A DNA stretch of 64,000 nt from Atriophallophorus winterbourni (Eukaryota > Platyhelminthes > Trematoda > Plagiorchiida > Microphallidae), in assembly GCA_013407085.1 (NCBI GenBank), contig JACCGJ010001312.1:186001-250000 (forward strand), in the 5' to 3' direction. The position numbers were made by a program, and so were the translations under genes. A model generated the notes under the pieces. That model was not told where the DNA came from. It worked only from the letters and a program-made list of their open reading frames with translations, and did not search any database. Numbering within the stretch: the stretch's first letter is position 1; each line of letters opens with the position of its first letter. Positions 10,867 through 19,799 of this stretch are shown here, piece after piece.

Positions 10867-11105
10867 TGCGAAAGTAAATAGTTTTTATTCACCTTATACC
10901 TACTAGTTAATAAGTTTTTTGTTTTTTCAAAAATAGCCTTAGCCCCGTTAGTTATGTACTTTTACGTATGTGGGCAGCTGTGTCAACTGACCTTGACCGT
11001 GTTCACTTGTATCAGATTGTTTTGGATAAACACTGTGAGGAAAACGGATCACTGATCCTGGTCATTTCCCGAGACGTGACACACCGTAGGCGTACTATAG
11101 GCTGT
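10420..11105 (+). repeat. Downstream pLTR of the Penelope-like element
   Basis: Direct repeat of 7576-8228 beginning AAAACTATCCGTTCGG and ending GCGTACTATAGGCTGT. It carries the real endonuclease exon. It differs from the upstream copy by a 47-bp insertion at 10777-10823 and scattered substitutions. Confidence 0.85.
10777..10823 (-). mobile_element. 47-bp LINE 3'-end stub inserted in the pLTR
   Basis: Absent from the upstream pLTR. Its reverse complement reads GAAAATTCGTGAACACGAAT then AAAGTCATTCTTCTTCTT, which is the 3' end of the non-LTR element at 58.1-61.4 kb, including its terminal hairpin and (TTC)n tail. The flanks AATAAG and AATTAAG look like a short target-site duplication. It is an extreme 5' truncation on minus, and it alters the endonuclease C-terminus. 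Confidence 0.85.
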
Positions 11106-11191
11106 CGCGACCAGATTAAGACCCGAACGACAACATGATGTCAATCACAACGGAATGCAAGATGTTGCTAAATTTGTAGCGTGACACTGGG

Positions 11192-11576
11192 TTGGTCGAA
11201 CAAAAACCCTGGCAGAATGAGCCCGTGGTGCTAATTGTCAAGCACCAAAGTAGCCGTCAAATTGTTCAACGAGTCGATCAAGACGTCAAGCTTCCATCCA
11301 AGTGTTGGCAATGCGGCGAATGGTTTTTTATGCTTTATTGCCCATTCAAGAAACACCGATTCCAGAAGTGCCACAGAAAGTTGCATGACAAAAATTACCG
11401 CTGAGCAAAATATTGTAAGAAATGTGTATTCAATGATTCCTATATTAATAATTCAGCCCTACCCTGTCTTGACTAACTTTAAAACACCAGAACACGAAAA
11501 GCCAACACAAGAAGATCCCTCACAAATTAATTCCACAGAACAAGAAGGTGGGCTGATCGAAGACGTATTCCAGTAA
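11192..11576 (+). pseudogene. Gypsy-type Gag zinc-knuckle remnant
   Basis: The frame KCWQCGEWFFMLYCPFKK followed by FQKCHRKLHDKNYR resembles the paired CCHC knuckles of Gypsy Gag-Pol, which usually read CWQCG.WH...CP.K.H.C..C...GH...C. Several Cys/His positions are substituted, and the frame ends at 11404. Downstream sequence to about 12 kb shows no clear protease or RT, so only a Gag scrap is supported. LTRs were not found. Confidence 0.5.
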
Positions 11577-12100
11577 CCCACATGAAATTGAATCCAAAAC
11601 TGAAGTTTTATGATTAAAAAGGTCAAAGGGAGAAGTGTTAGAAGGGCACCTTCCTAACGAACAAAAAAGCCGTAATACCTAATCAACCAAAGTCGCAACG
11701 GACAGAAATTCTTGTAGGATAAGCCATGTTGTACTTTGGCAACAAACCCCATCTTCTCTAAATTCAAATTGTCTGGCAACCAACTTCCGTCGTTCCCAAT
11801 ATGCACATTCCCACGATTATGGTGTAACCTGACACGTTCATTCTGTTGTTGCCATATAAATAGAAAACATGTCCACGGTCGAAACGCACACTCTGGGCAC
11901 TTAGACCTTGGACTCCAGATCAACGTTCCATTCAAGGATTGTTCTATTTTCCTGGATGTTGGCTTAAGAATAACTAATCATTTGATTGAACGCAACGACT
12001 GTCTCTGATGCAACATTGACGATACATCTTCCGTAATAACCTTGACATATTTTCGGTGTACGCGTTTCATGTGTCTCCTATTCCATACCGTTTGGACTCG
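11577..12100. other. No gene recognised
   Basis: An open stretch at 11736-12008 (90 codons) has no domain I recognise and many stops in neighbouring frames. It may be leftover Gypsy sequence or unrelated. Confidence 0.3.
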
Positions 12101-12925
12101 TTTTGCATACTGCAATCAATCTTCGCAATCCATTGTTTATTCTCTTACATTCGTGAGACGTTGCAATAGTCATTGCACTACAAATTGGTAAGCCCTATAT
12201 ACAGGATTTGTCGAGTAGTACAGTTGGTCGAAACGAACGGGTTGGAATGAAATTGTCCTAGAAATCACATGGGACAGACCTATTGTAATAACTCTTCGTA
12301 TTGTGGCGATGTGTCTGGATATCTGCCTGTGTTTATACGAGGCAGAACAAGCAATTTCTAGATTCCTGATTAAAACTAGATTGCTATTCCTCAGGTCGTG
12401 AGCCATTCGCGTTATGTATGGGAACGCAAATTGTCCTGGATTAGACTTTCATAAACGTTCTATAATTTGAGACTAGATAGTTTCACCCTCGATCAAACAC
12501 GTACTCAATTTTACACGAGCGAATAAGCTTATATCAGTTATATCTTTTAAATGCCTGTTGTGAATTTCGGGAGTATGAAAACCTTTAGCCATATTTCTTT
12601 CATTCTTTCTGCAGGACAATGCAAGCTTTATATGTCATATGCAATGTGTTTCCGAATATTGATTTTAATGACAAATTCGCAGATCTTGCTGGTGCGAGCT
12701 TTCTTGTTCTTCTATATCGATCAAAAGTTTGTCAAATCATCGATCTGGTTGCACCTTATTTTCACTGTTTTCGACGATGCACCGCACATCACCTCTCAAT
12801 GGCGACTGCAAGCATCATAACAAACGAGCGTTTTTTTACACGAGCGTTCAAGTTCATATGTGATTCATTCTGAATGACCGAGATTTTCAAAATCAGTTTA
12901 GTTCTGAGATTGTTATTGTGATATC
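12100..12925 (+). repeat. Segmental duplication copy A (partner at 16.59-17.44 kb)
   Basis: Matches 16590-17440 in order for about 0.8 kb: TACTGCAATCAATCTTC, CTTACATTCGTGAGACGTTG, AATCACATGGGACAGAC, GCTATTCCTCAG..GTGAGCCATT, GTGATTCATTCTGAATGACC and GTTCTGAGATTGTTATTGTG. Divergence is considerable but even. The partner lies directly upstream of the first small secreted-protein exon, so this copy may mark an older duplicate of that locus that has lost the exon. Confidence 0.75.
12619..12873 (+). pseudogene. Unknown paired coding remnant, copy A
   Basis: From about 12624 this reads PNIDFNDKFADLAGASFL, then LLYR, VAPYFHCFRRCTAHHLS. The partner at about 17130-17384 reads PNIDFKEDLKDLAGVNFL, LLYT, VAPYVRCFRRCTVTHLS in the same frame with no indel over about 165 bp. 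A possible splice acceptor (CTTTCTGCAG) precedes copy A only. The preserved frame suggests descent from a coding exon, but few changes are synonymous. I do not recognise the family. Confidence 0.35.
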
Positions 12926-13299
12926 ATCGACGTTCTGTCCGCCGGAAAACATTGCTTCTCTTTTTAATTTTGTTTTTGTGACTAAAATGAGAATGAACGC
13001 CACTGTTAACGTTGAACATAAAGATGCAACAAACTTATATGATTCAATTTCTGAATGAAGGAACGTTTTTAGTCGTTCGGGAAATGCCTTCAGTCGAAGC
13101 ATCATTTGACCGGTAAGATAGATGGTGAACTATCTACCATACTATTCAATTTATTCAAGGTTATAGGATTCCATGATATATCTACCTTTGAATCTGTTTT
13201 TAACTACCACCAACATTAGCTTCATCGAGAACAATAATCATGCAGATATTGAGACGTGTTTATGTCGTGCATAAGTCTATTAACATACAAATTTGAATA
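12926..13299. other. No gene seen
   Basis: Stretch between duplication A and the second 1-kb repeat. I see no supported feature. Confidence 0.4.
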
Positions 13300-14305
13300 A
13301 AAATTTGAGTACAGGAAATTGTGTGCATAATAGTCATAAAGGTCCTTTATTGAATATCGTGTCGATAGCTGGTTAGACCAAAAAATGGAGCTTCGTTTAC
13401 AATGTGACGCAAAGATTCAGTATGTGATTTTGCTAATGGTTACTGTATCATTTGCCTCAAGGATTCCTTACATCATTTAATCACATTATGTATCAATTCT
13501 TCTCTTGTTCGAATCGGAGTACGGACCTTGTGTAATGTATTCTAATTGAATCGAAATCAAGTCTATTAATAGAGATACATGAGTTTCAAATTATTCTTCT
13601 CACAAGCAATTTTGACTTCTTAGAACACAGGCTCAACAATTGTGATGAGTTCGAAGAACAGAATAATTGTGGTTATCATAGAACGGAATAATCAAGTGAA
13701 GCACTATTTTTTCCTGTAATAATTCTATGGTGTCACGTCACGTGGACATAACCAGGATCAGTGGTAGATTTATATGATACGGTGTATGCACATCAATCCA
13801 ACACAAGTGAACACGGTCAATGTCAGTTGACACTGTGGCCCACATGCGTGGAAGTACATAACTAATGCGGTTAAGGCTAACCAATTGTTGTAGGAAAAAA
13901 ATACAATTAACGATTAGGTATATGCAGAATAAGACTATCTACGTTCGTGTCAGCGCAAGTACTACCATTAACTTCGTTCCACGACCATGAACTGCTTCAT
14001 ATAAATACGATCAAGTGTTTGTTTGTTTTCAATTACTTATCAAGTACTGAAGGTCCGAGCTACCAGACAAAATTATTTTAAAAATAAAATTTTAATCAAT
14101 AAATATACGAGTTCAGAATGAACACAATCAGGAGTTTTGAATTCACAGATTCTGGTTAATGTTATAATATATTCTATAAATTATTGATTTATAATGGTGT
14201 CGAGAAAAAACTTTTTGCACTACGATAATTCCACCACAACTAACAGTTTGATTTCCTGCGAAAATATGAAACAGATATCTAGAAAAAGAATTACATGTGT
14301 CATTT
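13300..14305 (+). repeat. 1-kb direct repeat, copy 2
   Basis: Direct partner of 6533-7540 (same start, order and orientation). It contains the second old inverted Penelope pLTR fragment at about 13730-13880. See copy 1 for shared blocks. Confidence 0.75.
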
Positions 14306-14719
14306 CTAATGAAAAATTGTAGGCAAAGTGTAGGAAGTGATACTGCACGATGCTAGCACCTTTTTTACATATGTGCTTGACTGGACATAAAAAGGATTTC
14401 CCGTAACATATCTTACGTTAGCGCGTTCTACGTAACAGATATTCTGTGAGAGAATCTCAAACATTACTAATGTCAATTGTTCTCCTAATTTGAAAGGAAT
14501 TCCATGCACATCCACAATGAAATAAATGTGTGATCAAGTACGAAACCTAGTTTCTCTTCTGTACCAACTCACGATGGTTTCTCATATGTATATCAATGGA
14601 ACAAAAAAGGACTTGAAAGCCGTAACCACTAGTCGTTAATCACAAGCGTTGTATCGAGAAATACGTTTTACGAATTAGTCATTCGCAGTATGGATGAGTT
14701 ACATTTTTCTCTTCATGAA

Positions 14720-15130
14720 AACAACCTTGCGTCTAACAGAGATGAGCTTGCATCCCACTTTTGCATAAGGCTTGCACGACCATCCAGTTCATTTACATGA
14801 GGCTACGTTTAATTTAAAAGGGGTTAGAGACATGACCCCGAACGAAAACGGTAACTGTTTGCCAAAGTAATGTGTTGCTCACATCCTCATCCCTTACACT
14901 GTTTGCATTCCCATCTCACAAATCTCACGACCGGATTCTTGCTGTTTGCTCTCATCAGGTTTCGACAGTAGGATTACGTTACGCATGCGATTGAAACAAT
15001 GGAAGAATTGTTATCTATTTTGCTTGTATGCCACTGTTGTATAAGGAATGTTAGGATTAAACTGTCCAATCACATAAACCTACACTCATGTATTTAGGGT
15101 TTAAACCAATGATCATGAAAAAAAGCCTAT
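14720..15130 (+). repeat. ~200-230 bp dispersed repeat, one diverged copy
   Basis: Shares the recurrent string order of the repeat found at 25.4, 30.0-30.7, 33.2-33.6, 35.8 and 36.3 kb: CATCTCACAAA, ACGACCGG, TGCTGTTTGCTCTCATCAGG, GACAGTAGGAT, CGCATGCG.TTGAAACAATG, TTGTATGCCACTGTTG and TACACTCATGTA. It is non-coding. Confidence 0.6.
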
Positions 15131-15259
15131 TTGAATACATTTCCATAACACTATTTTGGACTGCATTTGAAACGAGTTCAGCCAAGACTAAATCACGACA
15201 TCCGGATTGCTTTCCACCAGCATCACGCGGCTGCCCCTTGACTGGCTTTAGTTTTACCT

Positions 15260-15590
15260 AGATTACGGTGTGAAGTTCTCTATTAGTCTGTCCTTTATTA
15301 ATACATTGGAAACCCATACATTGTATTATGTTGATGCTAGTCGTGAGGCTTGATAAAGGTTCCTAATCACAACGATGAATTAGAGTCGAACGGATAGTTT
15401 TCTTTTTTGTTCGTCCCACGTATAGAGGACTGGTTCGAGGATCTATTGATTGTTTCTGATGTGCCTTCAGACTACAGCCTGCAAACCCTATCTGATATGA
15501 TTTTTCCCACGGGTATTTTACACTCATCTTTTGGCAATTTAAAAATCGTTTTCAAAAACCTTTCTCGAAGAGACGTTGTATATTAAATGG
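15260..15590 (-). mobile_element. Diverged Penelope-like fragment (RT-endonuclease linker region)
   Basis: On minus, AAAACTATCCGTTCGAC matches the start of the pLTR coding region of the intact element, and the preceding sequence reads like the end of a PLE RT with its linker. It has many stops and belongs to a more distant subfamily. Confidence 0.5.
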
Positions 15591-15613
15591 TGTTTGGAGA
15601 GTTTGTTCATTAT

Positions 15614-15753
15614 GTTTTTGTGTCTACCTATCAGTACCAAATCTTTCGCTCTAATGAGAGCGAAACTCGAGTCCAGTGCTTCCAATGTGGACCGTTGTGA
15701 TAAGCTTTGTCAATATTTCGGAAGACTTGGTACTGATGAGTAGACACAAAAAC
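15614..15753. repeat. Long imperfect hairpin with a nested perfect hairpin
   Basis: Arms GTTTTTGTGTCTACC..TCAGTACCAA (15614-15645) and its complement (15723-15753, ending GTAGACACAAAAAC) can pair with few mismatches. Just inside the left arm is a perfect 9-bp stem with an AATG loop (15644-15665, TTTCGCTCT/AGAGCGAAA). It lies between a minus-strand PLE piece and a plus-strand PLE leader piece, so it may be PLE untranslated sequence. Confidence 0.7.
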
Positions 15754-15794
15754 AGGCGTTGTATATTTTAACAATAAGCTTTCTTACGTTTAGT

Positions 15795-15925
15795 GTTGGT
15801 GGGTTGACTACTACATAGTCATGCTCCCTCCCTGACTATCATCCTTGGCTTGACGAACATTTGAGTCATCAGGTAAACGCTAGCCATAACCTTTCTAACT
15901 GATTGGACACAAATGTCTTATAATT
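15795..15925 (+). mobile_element. Penelope-like 5' leader fragment
   Basis: Matches the intact element just upstream of its RT start (8245-8385): GGTGGGTTGAC..CTAC, TAGTCATG.TCCCT, ACTATCA.CCTTGG.TGACGAA and CTAACTGATTG.ACACAAAT. No RT coding follows, so it is an isolated stub. Confidence 0.7.
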
Positions 15926-16589
15926 TATGGGATTTTTCTTGTGATAAATAGACTGGGACAGAACAGATTAGTTCATGACCAGTCTCAGGCTTATGTTCAT
16001 TATGTTAAAGTATGCTTCAATAATGTGATCTACGAAACTGTATTTAATGAGCACATATTGGATTAATTTATCTGGATGTCATTATTGATATTTTAAACTC
16101 CATAGCATGCAGCTATCCATCTTCTCATTTTTCTTTATGTAGTGCTTATATTGCAACTGTGATATTTTGTACGGTATGCCAATAACTAATCTTTCCACAC
16201 TTTCTCCTGACACGTTTATCAACGGTGACATTGAGATCGAAATCGGAAAAGAACGAATTTATCGTAAATACGTATCTACTCAGAGCTTGGCAAAGTTCAA
16301 CCTGTCTACCATAAGTCGTTATAGCCTGGTATAATACAAGAATTGAATCAACTTTTGATATAATGTCTATGTGATGGAATATAATCTTTTTCGGCGTCCC
16401 CGGCATTGGTAATAACTAACAAAATCCCCTGAAACTAAGCTATGCAATTTGAAGCAGTTTTTATAAATTGCCGATGTTCATGTTTCTCATTTCCTCTGGG
16501 TTCGGCTGATAAATATAATGTTTGTTTTACATGAACCGAAACACTCTTGACGCTGACATATTTTCCGTTTACGCGTGTTGTGTCCGCTC

Positions 16590-17440
16590 TTCTGTGTCGT
16601 TTGGACACGTTTTGCCTACTGCAATCAATCTTCACAATCCATTGTTTTTTCTCTTACATTCGTGAGACGTTGTAATAGTCATTCTACTACAAATTTGTGA
16701 GCTTGATATACCGGATTATTCGTGTACTACAATGGGTCGACATGAACGGGTTTCAACAAAATTGTCCGAGAAATCACATGGGACAGACATATTGTGATGA
16801 CACTCCGTTTTGAGGCAATGTGCCTGTATGCAACTCCTGTGCTTAAGCATGGCAGGATAAGACGTTTCGCGTTTCCTCATTAAACCTAGATAGCTATTCC
16901 TCAGAGCGTGAGCCATTGACGTTATGTATGTAAACGCTGATAGTCGGGGATTAAACTTTCATACTCGTTCTATAATATGATAATCGATAGTTTCACGGTC
17001 GATCGAACACCTATTCAAGTTTAGCCAAGCGAAACATATTATATCAGTTATATCGTACAAATGCCTGTTGGAAATTTCAAGAATATAAAAATCTTAAGCA
17101 ATATTTCTTTTTTCTTTCTGTTGGAAAAGCAGGCTTTAACTGTCATTTTACGTTTGTTACCGAATATAGATTTTAAAGAGGATTTGAAAGATTTAGCTGG
17201 TGTGAACTTTCTCGCTCTTCTATATACATTGAACGTTAGTCAAAATATCGATCCGGTTGCACCTTACGTTCGCTGTTTTCGACGATGCACCGTGACTCAT
17301 CTCTCAATTTTGACTGCAAGCAGCACAATCAGCGAGACTGTTTTACACGAGCGTTCAAGTGCATATGTGATTCATTCTGAATGACCTATATTTTCTGCAA
17401 AATCAGTGTAGTTCTGAGATTGTTATTGTGATATCGTTTG
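16590..17440 (+). repeat. Segmental duplication copy B
   Basis: Partner of 12100-12925 (see copy A). It includes the second version of the unknown coding remnant: an open frame from 17061 to 17384 whose segment from about 17130 aligns with copy A. It ends about 30 bp upstream of the TATA box of the first small secreted-protein exon, so it occupies the gene's upstream region. Confidence 0.75.
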
Positions 17441-17472
17441 TTCAAATTTGATCGATACACAATGTTTTAGTG

Positions 17473-17480
17473 TATATAAA
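17473..17480 (+). promoter_or_regulatory. TATA box of first-exon copy 1
   Basis: TATATAAA lies 42 bp upstream of the first ATG. This predicts a transcription start near 17505 and a very short 5' UTR. The same element sits 43 bp upstream in copy 2, and the sequence between them is clearly related (CAGCACTCTGGAC/CAACACGCAGGAC), which supports function. Confidence 0.6.
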
Positions 17481-17521
17481 CAGCACTCTGGACTCGTACT
17501 ATCAAGCGTGAAAAATTGACC

Positions 17522-17582
17522 ATGATGTTCATCAAATTGATGTTGGCGTTTTGCTGCACGATGGCGGTTTCGGGAATTTTTG
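17522..17582 (+). CDS. Signal-peptide first exon of a micro-exon-gene-like secreted protein, copy 1
   Basis: Starting at tandem ATGs, 61 nt encode 20 residues: MMFIKLMLAFCCTMAVSGIF, followed by one extra base. This is a hydrophobic secretory signal with a likely cleavage after AVSG. A GTGCGT donor follows directly, leaving the exon in phase 1. A TATA box lies upstream. Short signal-peptide first exons of this kind begin schistosome micro-exon genes, whose products are secreted by gland cells. Candidate downstream micro-exons at 22.5-35.5 kb all start in phase 1, which fits. The gene call is inferred; no transcript evidence is available. Confidence 0.55.
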
Positions 17583-17652
17583 GTGCGTTAAATTGTTGTT
17601 AAAAATCAACTCAGAAATCGAATTCCTGTTTTTATTAGAAACGTTATTAATG

Positions 17653-17680
17653 TAGTGAAGTGAAGTGAAGTGTGGTGAAG
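17653..17680 (+). repeat. GTGAA-type pentanucleotide repeat
   Basis: Short tandem run of GTGAA/GTGGTGAA units in the intron downstream of the first exon. Its equivalent in copy 2 is not expanded. Confidence 0.7.
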
Positions 17681-17782
17681 TTTATATTTGTTTAATTTGT
17701 CTATAGCGATGCGTAGCAAAATGATATCCATAAAATTACCCTAACAGTAATATTTATTATAATTTTACTACATTTTATCAAT

Positions 17783-18170
17783 TCATGAGGCACAACTACA
17801 GGTGTCTGTTTTCTGTAGTCGCCAGGGTTGAATTAACTTTTGATCCATATGGTTATTTGCCATTGGATGTTTAACACGTTCGAACAGAGATGTGCCGTTC
17901 TCAAGTGTCATTCGTGTTGGCAACAACGGATTATTTGCTCCATGGAACTGAAGACTTACATGAGTACTATAATAATGCTGCTTCAATATGAACGACTTTA
18001 TGTCGCCAGCACGATTTAGCCTCAAAATAACATGGTTAAATTTAGACTACTTGATCAATGTTTCCAACTTGCCCGTTACATTTGATCTCGCTCCATCAAA
18101 TGCGAATCCATGACGCAAAAACGATCGTTATGGGATGCATATTCGATCCTGGGTGTAGCCCTTATGATTC
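17783..18170 (-). pseudogene. Unrecognised coding remnant, minus strand, copy 1
   Basis: Read on minus, it gives RHGFAFDGARSNVTGK, LETLIK, a TAG, then SKFNHVILRLNRAGDIKSFI and KQHYYSTHVSLQFHG, LPTRMTLENGTSLF, MDQKLIQPW. Copy 2 (19.2-19.53 kb) reads CHGVASDGARLN, LIK, the same TAG, then SKFNKIILRPNRGADL and KQHYCSTHVS. The shared stop means it was already broken, or crosses a splice boundary, before the duplication. I do not recognise the family. Confidence 0.4.
17787..17801 (+). pseudogene. Dead micro-exon, copy 1 (acceptor lost)
   Basis: GAGGCACAACTACAG is 15 nt and phase-1 compatible, followed by GTGTCT. It aligns with the micro-exon at 18781-18795, but the acceptor is AATTCAT instead of TTTCAG, so splicing here is not expected. 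The flanks (TTTATCA before, a GTG donor after) are shared, which shows common descent. Confidence 0.45.
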
Positions 18171-18488
18171 ATGCCTACATAATGATCGCTTGACGAATCC
18201 TCTCCTAGGTTCGCTATTATAACTTTAGTCAGGTCGTACCGACTTTGTCCACCACGGAAGCTCGTGATAATTGTAATAATTGATATTTTTAAACGCAATG
18301 ACATGCGTACTTCGTACTTCCCTAAATTATTTGTTATATTGCAACTGCCCTATTCTGTACGGTATGAGAAATTTATTTATTAACTTATCGGCCAGTTTGG
18401 CATTGCAAAGTTGTTTGGTCAGCCACGATTATGAATTCGCAACATTCAACGATCGTACAGACTCGATCGATAAGCAATGTTTCTACCG

Positions 18489-18496
18489 TATATAAA
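18489..18496 (+). promoter_or_regulatory. TATA box of first-exon copy 2
   Basis: TATATAAA, 43 bp upstream of the first ATG, at the same position as in copy 1. Confidence 0.55.
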
Positions 18497-18538
18497 CAAC
18501 ACGCAGGACACGTACGATCTAATGAGCAAAAGTTGAAA

Positions 18539-18599
18539 ATGATGTTCATCATTTTGGTGTTGTTAATGTGCTGTTCAAAGGCGGATTTTGAAGGCATAG
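18539..18599 (+). CDS. Signal-peptide first exon, copy 2 (donor altered)
   Basis: It has the same 61-nt length and tandem ATGs as copy 1, encoding MMFIILVLLMCCSKADFEGI plus one base. The hydrophobic signal is retained, with likely cleavage near SKA. The expected donor GT has become GC (GGCTCGTT versus GGTGCGTT in copy 1). Unless this rare GC donor is used, the frame reads six more residues (GSLYCG) and stops at TAA, giving a 26-residue peptide. It is therefore either a decaying duplicate or a very short secreted peptide. Confidence 0.5.
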
Positions 18600-18780
18600 G
18601 CTCGTTATACTGTGGTTAAAATCAAACTCAGAAATAGAATTGCGGTCTCTAACAGAAAAATAATTAGCGTATCGTAAAGTTCATCTTTGTTTAGTTTGGC
18701 TATAGCGATGGGTAGTGAAAGCTTATCCATAAAATGCCGCCCATCGATATTCTCATTATAATTTTTTTTTATCATTTCAG

Positions 18781-18795
18781 ATGACAGACTTCTAG
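18781..18795 (+). CDS. Micro-exon, copy 2 (15 nt)
   Basis: ATGACAGACTTCTAG is preceded by a strong acceptor (ATTATAATTTTTTTTTATCATTTCAG region) and followed by GTGACT, a weak donor. Its length is a multiple of three and it is open in phase 1 (D-D-R-L-L with the incoming G). It is homologous to the dead exon at 17787-17801. If unit 1's first exon is used, it could splice to this exon. Confidence 0.45.
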   Translation: MTDF

Positions 18796-18984
18796 GTGAC
18801 TTGATGACTTTAATGCAAATTATAACATTCGATGCAATGATATTTCCATTTTGTTTAAAATGCGATAAATCATAATAAGTATTCAAGCCAGATTTTTTAC
18901 CTGTATATTGATATCAGAATTTTCAAATAGTTACATTTATGTTCCAGGCGTTTCGTCAGATTAATTCTAAAATAAGGAGAATGC

Positions 18985-19530
18985 TCAATTTAAAATCCAC
19001 ATATTCATGTTTATTATTTCGACGTGGTAATATTTTGAGGCATTGCATGTTATATTTAGCGCAAATTCTCTGTCTGCATTTTGATAAACCCCATATGGTG
19101 TATCGTCGTTAGAAATGTAATTGAAATGGTTTTTTCGATTGATATACTCACAATTGCCCTGAAAATGGAATGTTAACCAATCTGTTTGAGGATGAAGATC
19201 GATAGCTCTTTGTTCCCTGTAGTCACCAGAGTTAATTTTACTTTTGATCCATTTAGTAATTTGCCCTTGGATGTTAAAAATAGTCGAACAGAAATTTGCC
19301 ATTCTCAAGTGTTATTCGTGCTGGCACCGACGGTTCAATTGTTGTATGGAACGCAATGACTTACATGAGTACTGCAATAATGCTGCTTCAAAATGAACGG
19401 GTATAAGTCAGCACCACGATTTGGTCTCAAAATAATCTTGTTAAATTTAGACTACTTGATCATTTTTGCAATCATATCCCTTAAATTTAATCTCGCTCCA
19501 TCGGATGCGACTCCATGACACAGAAACGAT
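18985..19530 (-). pseudogene. Unrecognised coding remnant, minus strand, copy 2
   Basis: The minus strand has a 107-codon open frame at 18985-19308 (MRMANFCSTIFNIQG start; WLTFHFQGNCEYINRKNHF and REFALNITCNASKYYHVEI inside) with a protein-like composition including Cys and N-glycosylation motifs. Upstream, in other frames, lie the segments shared with copy 1. Part of the long frame (WIKSKINSGDYREQ) aligns with copy 1's DQKLIQPWRLQKT. It may be the better-preserved terminal exon of a secreted protein gene. Family not recognised; an RNA or protein search is needed to decide. Confidence 0.4.
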
Positions 19531-19799
19531 TGTTGTGTGACGAATATTCCATCCTGATTAAAACAGGTTTGCCATTATAACTCTAATCAGGTCGTACCGA
19601 CCTTGTCCAACACCGAAGCTCGTGAATAAAAATTGCCAGAAGTTTTTTTCGACAGTTTGACAATATGACTCGGAATTCTGTGTGTAACGCACTAAGGAAT
19701 TTGCAACGATATAACGCTAACAGGTTCTGATTGGAGCAGATATCCTTAGTCGGATGAATGTCATACAGTTCAACGCTGTTTGCTTTTTCGTAACAATAA

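Larger units (their letters stand above)
7576..11105 (+). mobile_element. Penelope-like element with two direct pLTRs
   Basis: Direct repeats of about 650-690 bp (7576-8228 and about 10420-11105) flank a leader and an RT frame. This is the pLTR-flanked layout of Penelope-like elements, in which the downstream repeat contains the GIY-YIG endonuclease exon of the ORF. The pLTRs differ at few sites apart from a 47-bp insertion, so the element is fairly recent. It resembles the Cercyon-type PLEs known from schistosomes; the subfamily is not tested. One nonsense codon separates RT from endonuclease. Degraded relatives lie nearby at 6.95, 13.7, 15.3 and 15.8 kb. Confidence 0.9.
16060..18270 (+). 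repeat. Tandem duplication unit 1 (contains first exon copy 1)
   Basis: The unit starts with a TTGATATTTTAAAC..CATGCA motif and ATTGCAACTG..TATT.TGTACGGTATG. It contains a TATA box, a signal-peptide exon, intron sequence and a minus-strand coding remnant, and ends with TCAGGTCGTACCGACTTTGTCC..GAAGCTCGTGA. Unit 2 (18276-19630) repeats the same order in 1.35 kb. Unit 1 is longer because it also holds duplication B (16590-17440). Confidence 0.7.
18276..19630 (+). repeat. Tandem duplication unit 2 (contains first exon copy 2)
   Basis: Repeats the content of unit 1 in the same order: ATTGCAACTG..TGTACGGTATG, TATA box, signal exon, micro-exon, minus-strand coding remnant, then GGTCGTACCGACCTTGTCC..GAAGCTCGTGA. 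It has about 400 bp (about 18800-19190) between the micro-exon and the minus-strand remnant that unit 1 lacks. Confidence 0.7.

Noticed and set aside
15651..15668. Hammerhead ribozyme (CTAATGAG followed by GCGAAAC; also CTGATGAG at 15732)
   Set aside because: The two conserved boxes are adjacent with no stem II between them, and the later CTGATGAG has no GAAA partner. The pairing seen is better explained by the simple nested hairpins.
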